This document shows positions 62,082 through 64,000 of a stretch of 64,000 nucleotides of DNA, one piece after another. The stretch is from JAXMDT01 sp046348685 (GTDB lineage Bacteria; Pseudomonadota; Alphaproteobacteria; Rickettsiales; UBA998): NCBI GenBank assembly GCA_046348685.1, contig JAXMDT010000010.1:1-64000 (forward strand). Direction: 5' to 3'. The notes beneath the pieces are model-generated. The model saw only the letters and a list, made by a program, of their open reading frames with translations, did no database searches and had not been told where the DNA came from. Made by a program: the position numbers and the translations under genes. Every line of letters begins with the position of its first letter. Within the stretch, counting starts at the first letter, position 1.

Positions 62082-62867
62082 ATGCAGGCGCATTATTCAC
62101 GCACGGCCCACGGCTATTCCCTTCTGGAACTATCTATTGTTCTGGCTGTTTTAGGATTGTTTGCTGGCGGCCTCGCCACATTCGTAACGCGTGACCAATC
62201 CGCAAAAAATATTTCTCTTACAAACGCTCGCCTCGACGAAATCGATGACGCGATTAAGCGTTATTATGTTCGCAACGGGTATCTGCCATGTCCCGCTAGC
62301 GCCACGACTGCGGAAAGCAGCGCCTCATTTGGCGCTTCGACGGATTGTACGATTGCTGCGCCTGCGGGTACAACGGATGTTACGCCAGCAACCGGCACAT
62401 CAACTGACGCGCTTCGTAAAGGCGTCGTGCCATTCCGAGAGTTGGGACTTTCCCCGCGCTATATGTACGACGCATGGAATAATCGAATCAACTACACGGT
62501 AATCAAAGCCCTGACGGTAGATAGGTCAGGGTATGACGATTTTGAGACCACAACGACGAACGGTTTAATTCAAATGCTCGACGCACCCAGCGGTGACAGT
62601 ATAATCCCAGGTTCGACAAGCTTCTTTATCGAGTATGTACTTGTAAGCCCAGGATCGGATCAAAAGGGAGGATATAATCAGACCGGCGCTCTTTATGCAG
62701 TCTGCACTCCTGCCACACCAACGGCCGACTCCGAGAATTGCGATGGCGATGAAACCTACCTCGACATGCCGCTGAATGAAACGACGACTGCGGCAAATTA
62801 TTTCAATGACTTTATAAAATGGGGTTCCCGCGACGATCTAGAGATTTTTTCGGAGTCTGACGAATGA
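62082..62867 (+). CDS. type IV prepilin-like protein
   Basis: 261 residues. The short basic leader ends in HG, and the class III signal GYSLLELSIVLAVLGLFAGGLATF follows, with Glu at +5 of the mature part and a 20-residue hydrophobic helix. The helix continues into NARLDEIDDAIKRYYVRNGYLPCPA, a pseudopilin-like segment. The rest is a Thr/Ser/Asp-rich globular domain with KGVVPFRELGLSPRYMYDAWNNRINY and a Cys pair. Prepilin peptidase processing and incorporation as a major or minor pilin or pseudopilin are expected. No PilB/C/D/Q genes are in the window. It overlaps the next gene by 4 bases (ATGA). Confidence 0.85.
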   Translation: MQAHYSRTAHGYSLLELSIVLAVLGLFAGGLATFVTRDQSAKNISLTNARLDEIDDAIKRYYVRNGYLPCPASATTAESSASFGASTDCTIAAPAGTTDVTPATGTSTDALRKGVVPFRELGLSPRYMYDAWNNRINYTVIKALTVDRSGYDDFETTTTNGLIQMLDAPSGDSIIPGSTSFFIEYVLVSPGSDQKGGYNQTGALYAVCTPATPTADSENCDGDETYLDMPLNETTTAANYFNDFIKWGSRDDLEIFSESDE

Positions 62868-64000
62868 AAAAAAATATCCGCTTATCCGGGTTCAGCCTTA
62901 CCGAACTGGCATTTATCATTGCCATTATCGGTGTCGTTGCCGGTGTAACCGTCTCGACTGGAAAAGTGCAACTCGATTATGCGTCCGCATCCAGCACGAA
63001 TGCTAAACTGGAATTAGTCCGTGACGCATTGCTGACGTTTAAAAAGAAAGCGCGCCGGTTACCCTGCCCTGCTGTTGGCAGCGATGCTCCGTCTTCCGCC
63101 ACATACGGCGTTGAAGCATCTTCATGCGATCCCTCTAGCTGTCCAGCCGGACTTATTTGCAGCAATAACGTTGTTACAGGTGTCGTGCCGTTTGCCACAC
63201 TCGGCATCAACGGCGAAGAAGCGGTGGATAGCTGGGATGATAAAATAACATATGCAGTCGATTATTCTCATGTCACAAATACCGGAAACGGACTTGGCCG
63301 GATACGCGTAAACGATATTGCTGGAAACAAGCTGACCTCATCGCCGATTTTTGGTGAAGCGATATTCGTGTTAATTAGCTCAGGCAAGGATGGCAATGGT
63401 GCATGGAGAAAAGTCGGCGGCGCGCAGAAAACATGTGGCAGCACAGCAAAGGACACTGAAAATTGCAACGGTGACAGCGTTTTTGTGAGTAGTTCCATCA
63501 ATGAAAGTGACGTCGCCGCCAATTATTATGACGATATTATTTTATGGCATTCACAGGATGGGCAAACGGATGACCAGGCTGTACGCATAGATAAGATCGC
63601 CACAGAACGCTATTATTCTTGCATGATTCTGAGCAACGGCCGCTTGTATTGCATCGGTAAGAATGATGTGGGCCAACTTGGAGCCGGCGATACGGTAGAC
63701 AAAAAAACTTATACAGAAGTTTCAGGCGGATTCAGCGACTGGAAAGCCATCACATTAAATAATTCAAATTCGTGCGGAATCAGAGGGACGAATAATGAGG
63801 TTTATTGCTGGGGGCATAATGATTTTGGCCAACTCGGGGATGGGACGAGCACAAACAGAAGTATTCCTACGCCCGTGAAACCGGAATCCGGAAGCAACAC
63901 AGGCTGGACCGTTATCGATACGGAAGACGAACATACCTGCGGCATCCGTGAGGGCCACTTGCTGTGCTGGGGATCCGACGCTAACGGCAGGCTTGGCGAT
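62864..64000 (+). CDS. prepilin N-terminus fused to RCC1 repeats, partial (continues past window)
   Basis: 379 codons are visible from ATG 62864, with no stop by 64000. Residues 9-30 are a prepilin signal and helix (GFSLTELAFIIAIIGVVAGVTV, Glu at +5). Residues about 40-245 form a pilin-like globular domain with the same order of motifs as the upstream protein: RLPCPA, TGVVPFATLGI, DSWDDKITY and a GSTAKDTENCNGD..NYYDDIILWHS end. From about 250, RCC1 propeller repeats follow: LYCIGKNDVGQLGAGD (262-277), VYCWGHNDFGQLGDGT (312-327) and LLCWGSDANGRLGD (366-379). It is probably a minor or tip pilin carrying a beta-propeller binding module on the cell surface. Confidence 0.85.
   Translation, partial: MKKNIRLSGFSLTELAFIIAIIGVVAGVTVSTGKVQLDYASASSTNAKLELVRDALLTFKKKARRLPCPAVGSDAPSSATYGVEASSCDPSSCPAGLICSNNVVTGVVPFATLGINGEEAVDSWDDKITYAVDYSHVTNTGNGLGRIRVNDIAGNKLTSSPIFGEAIFVLISSGKDGNGAWRKVGGAQKTCGSTAKDTENCNGDSVFVSSSINESDVAANYYDDIILWHSQDGQTDDQAVRIDKIATERYYSCMILSNGRLYCIGKNDVGQLGAGDTVDKKTYTEVSGGFSDWKAITLNNSNSCGIRGTNNEVYCWGHNDFGQLGDGTSTNRSIPTPVKPESGSNTGWTVIDTEDEHTCGIREGHLLCWGSDANGRLGD

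Overview
The window comes from an alphaproteobacterial chromosome. The evidence is a divK-pleD pair, the rpoN/hpf/ptsN/hprK/rapZ nitrogen-PTS order, the dgt-argS-SPOR-nagZ order, a short proline--tRNA ligase, an alpha-type AddB, a phasin, and two perfect CtrA-type boxes (TTAA-N7-TTAA) in promoters. Motility, pilus, RTX and chemotaxis genes argue for a free-living or predatory lineage rather than a reduced endosymbiont. A Micavibrio-like affiliation is possible but cannot be proven from this sequence. Most of the window is dense core genome with short gaps and many 4-8 bp stop/start overlaps. No insertion sequence, CRISPR array, rRNA or complete prophage was seen.

Layout. 0-6.3 kb: nagZ, a SPOR protein and argS (leftward), then an intact erpA-like gene flanked by two decayed genes, dgt and xthA. 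6.3-19.7 kb: a long leftward block, read in transcription order as RNase D, kdsD/kpsF, lptC, lptA, lptB, rpoN, two tandem cpaF ATPases, hpf, ptsN, hprK, rapZ, EIIA, HPr, divK, pleD; a rightward RTX gene sits between rapZ and EIIA. rpoN has a consensus sigma-54 promoter of its own and a one-base frameshift. 20-26 kb: a retropepsin-like membrane protease, tRNA-Leu(CAG), a CheY/CheX pair, a PL6-type polysaccharide lyase, and an FAH-hydrolase/aldehyde dehydrogenase operon. 26.5-36 kb: proS-lolC-lolD, dnaE, and addB (convergent).

36-41 kb is the most accessory part: a RepA-like RecA-fold ATPase, a 628-residue LysM protein without a signal peptide, and two unrecognised small or medium proteins. 41-53 kb: a diguanylate cyclase, gpsA, an IleS2-type ileS, a PAS-like protein, a second RTX protein, metC, a small lipoprotein, a phasin, metZ, queE-queC and an orphan FlgC-like gene behind a CtrA box. 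53.5-59 kb: SRP RNA, dnaX (with two compensating frameshifts), ybaB, recR, an AlkA-type glycosylase and lepA. 59-64 kb: a one-TM protein, a chemoreceptor, and a CtrA-boxed operon of two prepilin-like proteins. The second of these, cut by the window end, fuses a type IV pilin N-terminus to RCC1 beta-propeller repeats and is the most novel-looking gene here.

Functional threads: envelope building (LptABC, KdsD, LolCD, NagZ, SPOR, lipoprotein), cell-cycle and c-di-GMP control (DivK, PleD, a second GGDEF protein, CtrA boxes), sigma-54/PTS-Ntr control, and surface or secreted proteins (two RTX proteins, CpaF, pilin-RCC1, polysaccharide lyase). Four genes carry frameshifts (dgt, xthA, rpoN, dnaX). 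The first two look truly decayed, while single indels in rpoN and dnaX could be sequence errors.
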